A stretch of 64,000 bases of DNA from Xiashengella succiniciproducens. Its GTDB lineage: Bacteria > Bacteroidota > Bacteroidia > Bacteroidales > Marinilabiliaceae. The DNA is taken from the NCBI RefSeq assembly GCF_023674465.1, contig NZ_CP098400.1, forward strand, positions 558,001 to 622,000, in the 5' to 3' direction. Below, piece by piece: positions 44,668 through 53,702 of this stretch; the stretch's first letter is position 1; each line of letters opens with the position of its first letter. The notes beneath the pieces were generated by a model. It did not search any database. It had not been told where the DNA came from and saw only the letters and a list, made by a program, of their open reading frames with translations. The position numbers and the translations under genes were made by a program.

Positions 44668-46824
44668 ATGAAGGTATATCTGACTGATCAAATCAAGAAC
44701 ATATCGCTGCTTGGTAGCAGCGGCTCGGGTAAAACCACCCTCGCTGAAGCTATGCTCTTTGAGGGTGGTGTTATAAATCGCAGAGGTGATGTAAAAAGTA
44801 ATAACACGGTATCGGATTATAACAGAGTAGAGCACGAATATGGTTTCTCGGTGTTTTCTTCCGTGCTTTACACAGAATGGTTGGGAAAAAAACTGAATAT
44901 TATTGACTGCCCCGGTTCCGATGACTTCATCAATGGAGCAATCACGTCTCTCAATATTACTGATACAGCAATAATGCTGATAAACGCTACTCAGGGTGTT
45001 GAAGTAGGCACACAAAACCTTTTCAGATATACCGAACAATATCACAAGCCGGTAATTTTTCTGATTAACCAGCTTGACCACGAAAAAGCAAACTATGAGA
45101 CTAGTGTGGAGTCAATTCACGAATCTTTCGGCAATAAGGCTATTATAGTTCAGTATCCCGTCAATATCGGTCCTGAGTTCAATGCAGTGGTTGACGTACT
45201 GAAGATGAAGATGTACAAGTGGGGTCCTCAAGGAGGTGCACCTGAAGTGCTTGAAATTCCTGCGAGTGAGAAGGACAAGGCCGACGAACTGCACAATGCT
45301 CTTGTTGAGGCAGCAGCAGAGAATGATGAGAGCCTGATGGAGCTGTTCTTTGAAAAGGGTTCTCTTGATGAAGATGAAATGCGCAAAGGTATGCGTAAGG
45401 GAATGATTGCCCGTAATCTCTTTCCTATCTTCTGCGTATCGGCTGAAAAGGATATGGGTGTACGTCGCTTTATGGAATTCCTTGGAAATATTGTTCCTTT
45501 TGTTTCTGAGATGCCGAAGCCTAGTACAAAAGACGGTGTTGAAGTTGAGCCCAATCCTGATGGCCCTGTATCTTTGTTTGTTTTCAAGACAAGCGTTGAG
45601 CCTCACATTGGTGAAGTAAGCTATTTCAAGGTTATGTCAGGCCGTGTTAAGGAAGGGGATGACCTTATCAATATGAACAAAGATGCCAAGGAAAGAATGG
45701 CACAGTTGTTCTGGGTGGCAGGTAACAACCGTATTAAAGTAAGCGAATTGGTGGCAGGTGATATCGGTGCTACTGTAAAACTAAAAGAGACCAAGACCAA
45801 CCATACTCTCAATGGTAAGGGTTGCGACTATGTATTCAATCCAATTACCTATCCAAATCCCAAATACAGGGTTGCTATCAAGCCTGTCAATGAGTCGGAT
45901 GATGAAAAACTTAGCGAAATACTTAACCGTATTCAGGAAGAAGACCAAACAATCAGGGCTGAGTACTCAAAGGAACTTAAGCAGATTATTGTTTCGGGTC
46001 AGGGTGAGTTCCACCTCAATATTATGAAGTGGCGTATCGAAAATAATGATAAGTTGCCAATAACATTTTATGAACCCAGGATTCCATACCGTGAAACCAT
46101 CACAAAACAAGCCCGTGCCGACTATCGCCACAAAAAGCAGTCTGGTGGTGCCGGACAATTTGGTGAGGTTCACCTTATCATTGAACCCTATTTCGAAGGG
46201 ATGCCAGAACCTACAACATATAAGTTTAATGGTCAGGAATTCAAGATGAATGTCAAGGGTGTTGAGGAAATCAAATTACCCTGGGGTGGGAAACTTGTTT
46301 TCTACAACTGTATCGTTGGTGGTTCTATTGATGCCCGCTTTATGCCTGCAATTCTAAAAGGAATTATGGAAAAGATGGAGGAAGGTCCTCTTACCGGTTC
46401 CTATGCCCGTGATATCAGAGTTTGTGTCTATGATGGTAAGATGCACCCGGTTGACTCCAATGAAATCTCATTTAAGCTAGCCGGACGTAATGCCTTCAGT
46501 ACTGCCTTCCGAGAAGCTGGCCCCAAGATTCTTGAACCAATCTATGATGTTGAGGTCAGAGTACCATCAGCATGGATGGGTGATGTAATGAGTGACCTTC
46601 AGGGGCGTCGTGCAATTATTGAAGGTATGCAAAGTGAAAAGGGCTTCGAGGTTATTCGTGCTAAGGTGCCTCTCAAGGAAATGAACAGGTACTCTACTTC
46701 TCTAAGCTCAATAACCGGAGGCCGTGGTTTCTATTCAATGAAATTTGCCAGCTACGAGAGGGTTCCACCGGAAGTACAGGAACAACTCCTTACAGAGTAC
46801 AAGGCAGTGGAAAAAGAAGACTAA
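44668..46824 (+). CDS. Elongation factor G paralogue (EF-G2-like) with degenerate GTPase centre
   Basis: A 718-residue translation factor with all EF-G domains: G domain (1-260), domain II (about 295-380), III, IV (480-600) and V (to 700). It differs from canonical EF-G in the G motifs. The P loop is GSSGSGKTT, switch I lacks the RGIT motif (YGFSV instead), and switch II reads DCPGSDDF, so Ser84 replaces the catalytic His. The base-recognition motif is NQLD instead of NKMD. These changes fit a paralogue that binds GTP but hydrolyses it poorly, as reported for EF-G2 of Bacteroides thetaiotaomicron. It is a single gene with its own promoter and terminator. Confidence 0.9.
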   Translation: MKVYLTDQIKNISLLGSSGSGKTTLAEAMLFEGGVINRRGDVKSNNTVSDYNRVEHEYGFSVFSSVLYTEWLGKKLNIIDCPGSDDFINGAITSLNITDTAIMLINATQGVEVGTQNLFRYTEQYHKPVIFLINQLDHEKANYETSVESIHESFGNKAIIVQYPVNIGPEFNAVVDVLKMKMYKWGPQGGAPEVLEIPASEKDKADELHNALVEAAAENDESLMELFFEKGSLDEDEMRKGMRKGMIARNLFPIFCVSAEKDMGVRRFMEFLGNIVPFVSEMPKPSTKDGVEVEPNPDGPVSLFVFKTSVEPHIGEVSYFKVMSGRVKEGDDLINMNKDAKERMAQLFWVAGNNRIKVSELVAGDIGATVKLKETKTNHTLNGKGCDYVFNPITYPNPKYRVAIKPVNESDDEKLSEILNRIQEEDQTIRAEYSKELKQIIVSGQGEFHLNIMKWRIENNDKLPITFYEPRIPYRETITKQARADYRHKKQSGGAGQFGEVHLIIEPYFEGMPEPTTYKFNGQEFKMNVKGVEEIKLPWGGKLVFYNCIVGGSIDARFMPAILKGIMEKMEEGPLTGSYARDIRVCVYDGKMHPVDSNEISFKLAGRNAFSTAFREAGPKILEPIYDVEVRVPSAWMGDVMSDLQGRRAIIEGMQSEKGFEVIRAKVPLKEMNRYSTSLSSITGGRGFYSMKFASYERVPPEVQEQLLTEYKAVEKED

Positions 46825-46909
46825 TTCCTGCCTAAGCAATCCTTTGCATGTATCTGGATTGTTTGCAGACGGATACAGGAGTACAAGGGGGGCTTTCGTC
46901 AAAATAAAA

Positions 46910-46941
46910 CTGCCGCACACGACCGTGCGGCAGCTTTTTTT
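46910..46941 (+). terminator. Bidirectional terminator between the EF-G2-like gene and trpA
   Basis: A perfect 9-bp stem CTGCCGCAC/GTGCGGCAG (46910-46918 with 46925-46933) is followed by a run of T on the + strand and preceded by an A-rich stretch that gives T on the minus strand. It can end both the EF-G2-like transcript and the trp operon. Confidence 0.88.
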
Positions 46942-46965
46942 CAGGCTTAGGTAGATTTCGTTTGG

Positions 46966-47745
46966 TTATCCCTTTATAGATTTAACAAACTTCAGGATAT
47001 CTCCTCGCAGATCGCTGCTGTTTTCAAGCAGTTTTACAAATGCACTTCCTATTATTGCTCCGTCAGCATATTTGCATACTCCCTCATATGTCTCCTTATT
47101 GCTTATTCCAAAGCCTACTACTCTTGGACTCTTAAGCTTCATATCTCGTATGCGTTCGAAATAGGATATCTGGCTTGGGCTTAGAGAACTTTTTGCACCA
47201 GTAACGGCGGCTGAGGAGACCATGTATAGAAAACCGCTACCATATTGGTCCAGCTTTCTTACTCTTTCCTCTGGTGTTTGTGGAGCTATCAGAAAGATAT
47301 TGGCTATGCCCTTGCTTTCAAAAAGCACTTTGTATTTTTCAATGTACATTTCAAAGGGCAGGTCAGGTATTATCACCCCGTCAACACCAACAGCAGCACA
47401 GTCTGCTACAAACTTCTCTATTCCATATTTTAGCACAGGATTAATATAACCCATCAGGGTCACCGGCATGGTGATCTCTTTGCGCATATCTTTAAGCTGT
47501 CTGAATAGCAGCTTTAGGTTCATCCCGTTTTTGAGGGCCTGGTTGCCACTTCCCTGGATTACCGGGCCATCGGCCAGAGGATCTGAAAAGGGAATGCCAA
47601 TCTCAACGAAGTCGACTCCTGCTTCCTGCAGTGCCTTGAGGATGACCATGGTATCATTAAGTGCGGGATATCCGGCTGTAAAATATATAGAAAGCAGATC
47701 TTTTCTGCTTTTGAATAGACTCTCGAATCTGTTCATTTTAGGCAA
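46966..47745 (-). CDS. trpA: Tryptophan synthase alpha subunit
   Basis: TrpA splits indole-3-glycerol phosphate to indole and glyceraldehyde 3-phosphate and passes indole to TrpB. The 259-residue barrel has the catalytic Glu and Asp in [16 protein letters not shown] and in [10 protein letters not shown], and the phosphate loop GFGISNKET. It is the last gene of the operon and overlaps trpB by 8 bp, indicating coupled translation. Confidence 0.97.
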   Translation of the reverse strand: MPKMNRFESLFKSRKDLLSIYFTAGYPALNDTMVILKALQEAGVDFVEIGIPFSDPLADGPVIQGSGNQALKNGMNLKLLFRQLKDMRKEITMPVTLMGYINPVLKYGIEKFVADCAAVGVDGVIIPDLPFEMYIEKYKVLFESKGIANIFLIAPQTPEERVRKLDQYGSGFLYMVSSAAVTGAKSSLSPSQISYFERIRDMKLKSPRVVGFGISNKETYEGVCKYADGAIIGSAFVKLLENSSDLRGDILKFVKSIKG

Positions 47746-48919
47746 GCTTAAAGTATTTCATATAGGTGCTCATATCCTTGTCTCCACGACCTGAGATTGT
47801 TACTACTACATTGTCGCTTTTCCGGAAACTGAGTTTTGCAAGTGCCGCGAGGGCGTGAGCCGATTCCAGAGCCGGAATTATTCCTTCCATTCGTGTCAGT
47901 TCCAAAGCCGCATCCAGGGCCTCCTGATCAGTTATGGAGATATATTCAGCTCTTCTGCTTTCTTTTAGGGAGGAATGCAGTGGTCCAATACCTGGATAGT
48001 CAAGGCCGGCTGACACCGAATAGGGCTCTATTATCTGACCATCATCATCCTGCATCAGGTAGGTATAACTTCCGTGTATCACGCCCGGCTCCCCTCTTGC
48101 TATTGAAGCAGCAGTCTCGCCACTGTCCAGGCCCTTGCCTGCAGCTTCGGTACCTATCAGTTTCACATCTTTGTGATCCATGAAGTGATAAAAACTTCCT
48201 GCTGCATTTGAGCCGCCACCTACACAGGCTATAACATAGTCAGGGTATTCGGTCCCGCATTTCTCACTGAGTTGTTGCTTTATTTCTTCGCTGATTATTG
48301 CCTGCAAACGGGCAACTAGGTCGGGATAGGGATGAGGTCCGACTACCGATCCAATAAGATAGAAGGTGTCGGTGGGATTACTGATCCAGTCGCGTAGAGC
48401 CTCATTGGTAGCATCCTTGAGGGTCTGGTTACCCGACAATGCCGGTCTTACTTCGGCACCAAGCATTCTCATCCTGGCCACATTGGGTGCCTGACGCTCA
48501 ATATCCGTGGCTCCCATATATACTACACATTGTAGTCCCATCAGGGCACATACCGTAGCTGTTGCCACGCCATGCTGTCCTGCACCGGTCTCTGCTATAA
48601 TTCTGCTACGACCCATCTCCTTTGCAAGCAGTATCTGACCAATTGTGTTATTGAGTTTATGACTGCCTGTGTGGTTCAGATCCTCCCGCTTGAGCCAGAT
48701 ATTGGCTCCATATTTCTGTGACAGACGCTCTGCCTTGAAAAGTGGAGACGGACGTCCCGCATAGTCCCGTAAAAGCCTGTGATATTCTGTCTTAAACGAC
48801 TGGGATTCCAGTATTTTAAGGTACAGGCGCTTAAGTTCTTCAATATTTGGAATAAGCATTTCGGGTATGTATGCCCCTCCAAATTGGCCGTAAAAGCCTT
48901 TTTCGTCAACCTGGTACAT
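47738..48919 (-). CDS. trpB: Tryptophan synthase beta subunit
   Basis: TrpB joins indole and serine to make tryptophan with pyridoxal phosphate. The 393 residues show the PLP lysine Lys88 in [10 protein letters not shown], the phosphate-binding GGGSNAAG and the family start [15 protein letters not shown]. It is the TrpB1 type that pairs with TrpA. trpF ends one base before its start. Confidence 0.97.
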   Translation of the reverse strand: MYQVDEKGFYGQFGGAYIPEMLIPNIEELKRLYLKILESQSFKTEYHRLLRDYAGRPSPLFKAERLSQKYGANIWLKREDLNHTGSHKLNNTIGQILLAKEMGRSRIIAETGAGQHGVATATVCALMGLQCVVYMGATDIERQAPNVARMRMLGAEVRPALSGNQTLKDATNEALRDWISNPTDTFYLIGSVVGPHPYPDLVARLQAIISEEIKQQLSEKCGTEYPDYVIACVGGGSNAAGSFYHFMDHKDVKLIGTEAAGKGLDSGETAASIARGEPGVIHGSYTYLMQDDDGQIIEPYSVSAGLDYPGIGPLHSSLKESRRAEYISITDQEALDAALELTRMEGIIPALESAHALAALAKLSFRKSDNVVVTISGRGDKDMSTYMKYFKLA

Positions 48920-49561
48920 TTATACTTGGGTTTTAGTTAGCTTCCTAATATGTTCAATAAAGATCCTCAGATGCTCAATATCCTTTAATCCCGGTGCAGT
49001 TTCAAAACGACTGTTCAGGTCAATTCCAGTTAGCAGGGGCAGTTGCAGACGACTGATCATTTCTTCATCTCCGGGACCAATGCCACCGCTTAACAGGAAT
49101 GGTGTACTCCCTTTGTATTTTCCGATAAGGCTCCAGTCAAACTTCCTACCGCTTCCTCCGTGTGCTTTGGATGCTGTGTCGAAAAGAAAAAAGTCACACA
49201 GTCCTTCGTAAGCAGCACAGGCTGTAATATCTTCTTGCGTCTTCGGGTGAAAAACTTTGATAACCTTGAAGCCGGCAGCCTTTAGGCTGCGGCACATCTC
49301 AGGACTTTCCGCACCATGCAGCTGCACGGCATTCAGCCCGAATAATCCAGCAGTCTTTACTATTTCCTCGTAACCTGCATTAACAAAGACCCCTGTTTTG
49401 GTGATGTCAGCCGGAAGTTCCTTAACTACCCCGGGATCCAGCTTGCTCGCTGCATAGCGGGGTGAACCCGGAAAGAAGATAAAGCCTATAAGGTCGGGTT
49501 TTAGGGTACTTAGCTGCCTGATATTTTCCGGCTCAAGCATACCGCACACTTTGATTAGCAT
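48920..49561 (-). CDS. trpF: Phosphoribosylanthranilate isomerase
   Basis: TrpF isomerises phosphoribosylanthranilate to CdRP, the third step after chorismate. The 213-residue barrel begins KVCGML with the catalytic Cys, has GFIFFPGSPRYA, and the Asp in LLTGIDLNSRFE. It is a separate gene, not fused to trpC as in enterics. It begins 2 bp after the trpC stop. Confidence 0.95.
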   Translation of the reverse strand: MLIKVCGMLEPENIRQLSTLKPDLIGFIFFPGSPRYAASKLDPGVVKELPADITKTGVFVNAGYEEIVKTAGLFGLNAVQLHGAESPEMCRSLKAAGFKVIKVFHPKTQEDITACAAYEGLCDFFLFDTASKAHGGSGRKFDWSLIGKYKGSTPFLLSGGIGPGDEEMISRLQLPLLTGIDLNSRFETAPGLKDIEHLRIFIEHIRKLTKTQV

Positions 49562-49563
49562 GA

Positions 49564-50361
49564 TTAAGCTATTGTGATTTTAGACCTTACAGTCTCACAA
49601 AAGTCCCTGCATACTGCAGCGGGATCGCTGTGTTTCATAAAATATTCACCCATCAGAAAGCCCTTGAAACCTGCCTCTCTGAGAGCAATGTATTCGTCAG
49701 GGGAACTTATACCGCTTTCTGCGACAGCTAGCATTTCTTTGGGAAGTCTTGCAGCAAGGCGCATTGATTGATCTATATCTACTTCGAAGGTCTTGAGATT
49801 GCGATTGTTGATACCTACTAGCTGAATAAAACTGTTGAGAAGGTCGAGTTCTTTTTCCTCGTGTATCTCAAACAGCACCTCAAGTCCCAGGGAGTTGGCA
49901 AGCGTTGCCAGATCCAGAGTCTGCCTGCGATCCAGGATTGCACCAATCAGTAGTATGGCAGAGGCACCGATGGCCCTTGCTTCATATATCTGATAGGGAT
50001 CTATTATAAATTCCTTTCTGATAATGGGTAGTGAACAAGCGTCACGGGCAGAGGTAAGGTCATCGTTATTTCCACCGAAAAACTCACTGTCAGTCAATAC
50101 CGACATACAGGCTGCACCTGCATTCTCATAGCCGGGAGCAACCTTGGCCGCAACTGCTCCGGGATTTATATCCCCCTTGGATGGAGATCGTCTTTTAAAC
50201 TCTGCTATAATACCAGTATCACTCTCCCTGATTGCCTTGCTGAATGAAGGTCTGCTTATGTCATAGTGGCGGTAGTATTCCAGCTGTTTCAGAGGAACTC
50301 TTTCAGCTCTTTCTTCTACTTCCTTCCTTTTGTGTGCTACTATTTTATCGAGTATGTTCAT
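49564..50361 (-). CDS. trpC: Indole-3-glycerol phosphate synthase
   Basis: TrpC closes the indole ring of CdRP with loss of CO2 and water. The 265 residues have the catalytic Lys and Glu in IIAEFKRRSPSKG and IIRKEFIIDPYQIYEA, and VGINNRNLKTFEVD and AVAESGISS at later strands. It begins 13 bp after the trpD stop. Confidence 0.96.
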   Translation of the reverse strand: MNILDKIVAHKRKEVEERAERVPLKQLEYYRHYDISRPSFSKAIRESDTGIIAEFKRRSPSKGDINPGAVAAKVAPGYENAGAACMSVLTDSEFFGGNNDDLTSARDACSLPIIRKEFIIDPYQIYEARAIGASAILLIGAILDRRQTLDLATLANSLGLEVLFEIHEEKELDLLNSFIQLVGINNRNLKTFEVDIDQSMRLAARLPKEMLAVAESGISSPDEYIALREAGFKGFLMGEYFMKHSDPAAVCRDFCETVRSKITIA

Positions 50362-50374
50362 GTCAATGCTTGTT

Positions 50375-51373
50375 TTAGTTTTGTGTATCCAACAGAGTTT
50401 TAAGTGCAGCGGCAGCTCTACCTGAGTAAAGACTTTCGCTTGCCATTGCTATACATTCCCAAATGCTTAGATTCGGCCTGTTGCTTTTAATTGCCCATGC
50501 TGCATTTGCTGTTACAACATTGTTTTGTATTTCTGTTCCCTTCCCTCCGATTATCTTCAGGAAGATTTCAGTTGCGCTTTCTACACTTTCACCACCGGCT
50601 ATTGCTGCTGGTGAGTTGACTGCCATGCCCATATCAGAAGCCTCCATAAGCCTCTCTCCATCCTGGGTTATTATCTTAAAGGGTCCGGTAAGTGATATCT
50701 CATCATAACCGTCCACACTGTGGACTACAGTAAAACTGATATTTTCCTGCTGAAGCAGATACTGGTATATCCGTGCCAGCTCGAGACTGTACACGCCCAC
50801 CATCTGACTATTTGGTCTTGCCGGGTTAACAAGGGGGCCAAGCATATTAAAAAAGGTCTTGATACCTAGCTCCTTGCGTATAGGACCCACAGCCTTCATT
50901 GCCGGGTGGAAGAGCGGAGCATGGAGGAAGCAGATTCCAGCCTTGTCGAGCTGTCTTCTGAGCAGGTCGGCATCGTTGGTAAACTTATAGCCGAGACTCT
51001 CGAGTACATTGGAAGAGCCGCATCCGGAACTTACTCCGTAGTTACCGTGCTTTGCGACCTTGACTCCCGCACCAGCCACTATAAATGATGCCAGTGTTGA
51101 TATGTTGAAGGTATTCTTGCCGTCACCACCAGTACCGCAGAGGTCTACAGTATTAAACTCCGACAAGTCCAGGGGCTGACGCTGTTCAAGCAGTCCGTCA
51201 CGAAATCCCGACAGTTCCTCAACTGTAACAGTCCTCATCATATAAACTGACAGGAAGGCAACAACCTCCGACTGCGTATAGCTGTTGCTGGTAATATTAA
51301 TCAGTACCTCGCGAGCCTGTTCCCTTGTAAGAGTCTGGTAGTTGAACAGGGATTTTAATATTGGTTGAAGCAT
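50375..51373 (-). CDS. trpD: Anthranilate phosphoribosyltransferase
   Basis: TrpD attaches phosphoribose from PRPP to anthranilate. The 332 residues contain the PRPP/phosphate motif VDLCGTGGDGKNTFNIST, the KHGNYGVSSGCGSSNVLE segment and the helical N-terminal domain. It is a stand-alone enzyme without the glutaminase fusion seen in E. coli. It lies 11 bp behind trpG. Confidence 0.97.
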   Translation of the reverse strand: MLQPILKSLFNYQTLTREQAREVLINITSNSYTQSEVVAFLSVYMMRTVTVEELSGFRDGLLEQRQPLDLSEFNTVDLCGTGGDGKNTFNISTLASFIVAGAGVKVAKHGNYGVSSGCGSSNVLESLGYKFTNDADLLRRQLDKAGICFLHAPLFHPAMKAVGPIRKELGIKTFFNMLGPLVNPARPNSQMVGVYSLELARIYQYLLQQENISFTVVHSVDGYDEISLTGPFKIITQDGERLMEASDMGMAVNSPAAIAGGESVESATEIFLKIIGGKGTEIQNNVVTANAAWAIKSNRPNLSIWECIAMASESLYSGRAAAALKTLLDTQN

Positions 51374-51384
51374 GACCTCAGGGT

Positions 51385-51963
51385 TTAGTTTTGTTTGACA
51401 TCTAACCAGTTCTTCAGCATAGTCTTGCCGTGTTCGGTAAGTACTGATTCGGGGTGAAACTGTACTCCCCTGACATCATAGCGGGTATGCCTGATACCCA
51501 TTATATTCCCGGCCTCATCTTTGGCTGTAATAGCCAGTTCCCCAGGCAGTCCCTTCTCATTTACCACCCATGAGTGGTAACGTCCGGCCAGAAAGGTATC
51601 CGGCAGGCTGTCAAAAAGTTTCTCTTTTCTGTCAAGCACCTTGATTGGTGTAGCCACTCCATGATAAACCTTCGACAGGTTGGAAATGTTTCCACCAAAT
51701 ACCTCGGCAATTGCCTGACAGCCCAGGCATACACCAAGTATGCTATGTGTTGGTGCCAGTCCTGCAATCAGGGACTTAAGTATCCCTGCCTCGTCAGGGA
51801 TACCTGGACCGGGTGAGAGTACTATCTTGTCGTAGGCAGCTGCCTGCTCAACAGTAATCTTGTCGTTGCGGAATACGTCAACCTTGGCGTCTGAGAGTTC
51901 TTCGATATAGTGAACCAGGTTGTAGGTAAAGGAGTCGTAATTGTCTAAAACTAATATTTTCAT
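51385..51963 (-). CDS. trpG: Anthranilate synthase glutaminase subunit
   Basis: TrpG supplies ammonia to TrpE by hydrolysing glutamine. The 192-residue amidotransferase has nucleophile Cys79 in LGVCLGCQAIAEVFGG, and His and Glu in VQFHPESVLTEHG. Proteins of this type sometimes also serve para-aminobenzoate synthase, but operon position points to tryptophan. It starts 17 bp after trpE. Confidence 0.95.
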   Translation of the reverse strand: MKILVLDNYDSFTYNLVHYIEELSDAKVDVFRNDKITVEQAAAYDKIVLSPGPGIPDEAGILKSLIAGLAPTHSILGVCLGCQAIAEVFGGNISNLSKVYHGVATPIKVLDRKEKLFDSLPDTFLAGRYHSWVVNEKGLPGELAITAKDEAGNIMGIRHTRYDVRGVQFHPESVLTEHGKTMLKNWLDVKQN

Positions 51964-51980
51964 GACTGTGAGTTTTTCGG

Positions 51981-53396
51981 TTAGAATTCCTGAGCAAGGT
52001 CTATAGCACGTTTGAGTGCTCCCAGTTTGTTGTTGACCTCATTGAGCTCGTTGCGGTCGACGGAGTCGGCTACTATGCCGGCTCCGGCCTGATAATAGAG
52101 TACATTACTCTTACTGAGGAAGGAACGTATTGTAATAGCCTGATTAAAACTTCCGTCAAGGCCCAACTGTCCGATACATCCACCATAGAAACCTCTTTGC
52201 TGTGGTTCGTAACGGTTGATTAGTTCCATAGCCTTGAATTTAGGAGCACCCGAGAGAGTACCTGCAGGAAAGGTGTCAGCCATTACACGGGTGGTAGAGG
52301 CTCCGGGTTTTAGTTTTCCTGTTACCTCAGATACCATGTGGAGCACATGGCTGTAATACTGTATCTCCTTGTATGTTCTGACTTCTACTTCTGAACAGTT
52401 ACGCCCAAGGTCATTACGTGCCAGGTCAACAAGCATCACGTGCTCTGCATTTTCTTTCGGGTCTTTGGCAAGAGCTTCTGCAAGTCTGAGATCCTCAAGG
52501 TCATTACCTGTCCTTCTGAATGTTCCGGCAATAGGATTTATACTTGCTTTGCCTTTTGATATTTTTAACTGACTTTCTGGTGAGGAACCAAAGAGACGGT
52601 AGTTTCCATAATCGAAGTAGAACAGATAGGGCGAGGGGTTGATATTGCGCAGTGCTCGATATACATTGAATTCATCGCCTTTAAAGGTCTGAGAAAACTG
52701 GCGTGCGAGAACTATCTGGAACACATCTCCTCTGTAGCAGTGTTCCTTGCCTTTGTTGACCATTGCCATATATTCGGAGTCACTGATTGGTGATTCCTCA
52801 ACACCATTTGCTGTGAAGCGGAAGGATGGAACGGTGCGATTCTTCAAAATATTCAGCAGTTCCTCATACCTGCTCTGGTCATCACCATAGAGATGCTCTA
52901 TCAGATACATCTGGTTATTGAAGTGGTTGAAGGCTATCACCGTGCGGTACATATGATAGCGCATATCCGGAATCGAATAGGTGCGCGTAGTATCTATATC
53001 AAGTGATATATTCTCAAAATACCTTACTGCATCATAACTGGTATAGCCATATAGCCCTGTTGCGTTGACAGGGCAATCGCCCGGATCAGCCTTAATACTG
53101 CTAATAAAGTCCTGAAGCTGGTCGGGTAGGGACTTCTCTGCCGGTATGGTTGCAGTACTTGTTTGACTATCTGGGAAACGGCAAATGACCTGCTCATTAT
53201 CAACAATAAAGCCTGCCATCGGCTCGAAACAAACAAAGGAAAGTGAGTTGGTACTGCCATGATAATCGGAACTCTCAAGCAGTATTGTGTTGGGATATAG
53301 GTCACGCAGGGTAAGATAAAGACTTACCGGAGTAACTACATCACCTATATGAGGAGGTATACGCCTGTAATTCACTTTGATAGAATAAGTTCTCAT
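51981..53396 (-). CDS. trpE: Anthranilate synthase component I
   Basis: TrpE makes anthranilate from chorismate and ammonia, the entry step of the pathway. The 471 residues include the tryptophan-binding feedback motif LLESSD (39-44), expected to give allosteric inhibition, and the chorismate-binding core with FQIVLARQFS, PIAGTFRRTG, DLARNDLGRN and GAPKFKAMELI. It heads the operon, and is separated from the attenuator terminator by 44 bp, so its expression is probably set by the leader. Confidence 0.96.
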   Translation of the reverse strand: MRTYSIKVNYRRIPPHIGDVVTPVSLYLTLRDLYPNTILLESSDYHGSTNSLSFVCFEPMAGFIVDNEQVICRFPDSQTSTATIPAEKSLPDQLQDFISSIKADPGDCPVNATGLYGYTSYDAVRYFENISLDIDTTRTYSIPDMRYHMYRTVIAFNHFNNQMYLIEHLYGDDQSRYEELLNILKNRTVPSFRFTANGVEESPISDSEYMAMVNKGKEHCYRGDVFQIVLARQFSQTFKGDEFNVYRALRNINPSPYLFYFDYGNYRLFGSSPESQLKISKGKASINPIAGTFRRTGNDLEDLRLAEALAKDPKENAEHVMLVDLARNDLGRNCSEVEVRTYKEIQYYSHVLHMVSEVTGKLKPGASTTRVMADTFPAGTLSGAPKFKAMELINRYEPQQRGFYGGCIGQLGLDGSFNQAITIRSFLSKSNVLYYQAGAGIVADSVDRNELNEVNNKLGALKRAIDLAQEF

Positions 53397-53433
53397 ATGT
53401 TATGGTTTAAGAATTTGCTGTACAAAATGAGTA

Positions 53434-53471
53434 AAACAAAAAAGGCCCGTCGGGGATTCCGACAGGCCTTT
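53434..53471 (-). terminator. trp attenuator terminator
   Basis: On the minus strand a 13-bp stem with one G-T pair (53459-53471 with 53441-53453, loop of 5) is followed by six T, a G and four T. It lies between the leader ORF and trpE, in the operon's own 5' region, so it works as a premature terminator. The 5' arm contains TGTCGGAA, which can instead pair with TTCCGACA in the leader ORF (complement of 53524-53531). Confidence 0.85.
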
Positions 53472-53512
53472 GTATTTATTTAAGCTTCGCTATAATACAT
53501 AAGTGCACCGCT

Positions 53513-53578
53513 TCATCTCCCGATGTCGGAAAAAGAAGTGCGCCACCACCAAAAATTATTGCGAACTATTCTTGACAT
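53513..53578 (-). CDS. trpL: trp operon leader peptide with three consecutive Trp codons
   Basis: A 21-residue ORF starting ATG 53578 and ending TGA at 53513-53515. Residues 10-12 are Trp-Trp-Trp (TGG TGG TGG) after Asn-Asn-Phe. It lies between a promoter and a strong terminator in front of trpE, as in known trp leader peptides. When charged tRNA-Trp is scarce, a ribosome stalled at codons 10-12 would leave codons 16-19 free; those bases (TTCCGACA) pair perfectly over 8 bp with the 5' arm of the terminator and so prevent it. When tryptophan is plentiful the ribosome moves on to the stop and covers them. No Shine-Dalgarno is seen, as is common in this phylum. Confidence 0.88.
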   Translation of the reverse strand: MSRIVRNNFWWWRTSFSDIGR

Positions 53579-53598
53579 AATATCTGCTTTGATATTTG

Positions 53599-53630
53599 CA
53601 ATTTTACGCAAGGAAAAATTAAAAAGCAAA
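53599..53630 (-). promoter_or_regulatory. Promoter of the trp operon
   Basis: On the minus strand TTTG (53627-53630), 20 bp, TAAAATTG (53599-53606) fits the Bacteroides promoter with one mismatch in the -7 box. Transcription would start near 53596, about 18 nt before the leader peptide ORF. Confidence 0.6.
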
Positions 53631-53702
53631 ATCCAAACGCGCTTTTTTTCTTTTAATTTTCATGCTGCACCTCGGTAATGTGCGGTAAGATATTGATGTT
53701 GA

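Noticed and set aside
53597-53662. An alternative leader ORF upstream of trpE starting with ATG about 53662 on the minus strand
   Set aside because: It translates to a short basic peptide without any Trp codon and lies upstream of the predicted promoter start, so it cannot be the attenuator peptide.
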